From assembly GCA_029934195.1 (NCBI GenBank), contig JAOZMQ010000035.1, forward strand, positions 1-14,243: a DNA stretch of 14,243 nucleotides. Reading direction: 5' to 3'. The translations under genes were made by a program, and so were the position numbers. Of the stretch, positions 13,871-14,243 are shown piece after piece (positions within the stretch are counted from its first letter, which is position 1; each line of letters opens with the position of its first letter). The notes under the pieces were generated by a model, which saw only the letters and a program-made list of their open reading frames with translations, did not search any database and was not told the origin of the DNA. This DNA is from Candidatus Cloacimonadota bacterium. Its GTDB lineage: Bacteria; Cloacimonadota; Cloacimonadia; Cloacimonadales; JAOZMQ01.

Positions 13871-14243
13871 ATGAAAAATAAGAATTCCAAAAAAAAACAC
13901 TCAATAAAAGTACTCTTAATTGATGATCAGATAATGATAGGCGAAGCTGTTAGAAGAATGCTACAATCTGAACCGGAAATAGAGTTTAAATTTTGTGCAG
14001 AACCTATAAAAGCAGTGCAAATTGCTAATCAATTTTGCCCAACTGTGATTCTTCAAGATTTAATAATGCCACAAATTGATGGTCTTACATTGCTGAAATT
14101 TCTTCGAGCAAATCCCAAAACCAAACAGGTCCCAATGATTGTTCTTTCTTCAAAAGAAGAACCTCTTGTAAAAGCAGATGCTTTTGCTCTTGGAGCTAAT
14201 GATTATATTGTAAAACTTCCAGACAAAATTGAATTAATCGCAA
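13871..14243 (+). CDS. WspR-like response regulator, receiver domain (3' end cut by window)
   Basis: The first 124 codons are visible. The receiver is intact: D18-D19 (LLIDDQIMIGEAVRRML), phospho-acceptor D63 (TVILQDLIMPQIDGLTLL), then PMIVLSSKEEPLVKADAFAL and GANDYIVKLPDKIELIA with the conserved Lys. This combination, especially DDQ-MIGEAVRRML, TVILQDL-MP and SSKEEP-KA-AF--GANDY-VKLPD-IELIA, is that of WspR, a response regulator whose output is a GGDEF diguanylate cyclase making cyclic-di-GMP. The output domain lies beyond the window, so the enzyme activity is expected, not seen. AGGAG (13856-13860) is 10 bases before the ATG. Nine A in a row encode Lys 7-9. Confidence 0.85.
   Translation, partial: MKNKNSKKKHSIKVLLIDDQIMIGEAVRRMLQSEPEIEFKFCAEPIKAVQIANQFCPTVILQDLIMPQIDGLTLLKFLRANPKTKQVPMIVLSSKEEPLVKADAFALGANDYIVKLPDKIELIA

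Overview
The window is a 14.2 kb piece of an AT-rich, tightly packed bacterial chromosome. A TonB-dependent outer-membrane receptor and glycosyltransferases of the lipopolysaccharide type show a Gram-negative cell. Very low GC, a secreted protein of the family mislabelled 'asparagine synthetase B', and the gene style point to the FCB superphylum (Cloacimonadota-like or a Bacteroidota relative). That placement is an inference from family recognition, not a computed result.

Layout. (1) 18-4392, plus strand: a five-gene, overlapping or abutting operon that already runs at the left edge. It holds a small membrane-anchored protein with a sulfite-oxidase/molybdopterin-type fold, two EcfA-type ATPases, a TonB-dependent receptor and an EcfT-type transmembrane coupling protein. 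Together these form most of a two-membrane micronutrient uptake route: receptor across the outer membrane, ECF transporter across the inner membrane. The substrate-binding S component is not in the window and may lie upstream. (2) 4574-4957, minus strand: a stand-alone CheY-type receiver with its own upstream region. (3) 5114-9934, minus strand: a five-gene operon read right to left: PHP phosphoesterase, small membrane protein with a PH-like domain, family 9 glycosyltransferase with two four-cysteine clusters, and two GT4-like glycosyltransferases. It probably serves surface glycan or LPS synthesis. (4) 9935-10626: a 692-base region without an obvious protein gene, but dense in repeats. A 336-base segment bounded by 24-bp inverted repeats (23/24 matched) and flanked by TTTTCT direct repeats looks like a MITE. 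A second, weaker inverted-repeat pair is interlocked with it, several small hairpins lie inside, and next to lepB there is an array of three 17-bp palindromes at an exact 31-bp period. (5) 10627-13780, plus strand: signal peptidase I (lepB), HemW heme chaperone, and a secreted protein of a conserved family of unknown function. (6) 13871 to the right edge, plus strand: the receiver domain of a WspR-like response regulator, cut by the window end.

The most notable items are the ECF operon with an embedded TonB receptor, a periplasmic helper domain and an asymmetric ATPase pair, and the repeat island with the phased palindromes in front of lepB. The glycosyltransferase operon and the housekeeping genes look ordinary.
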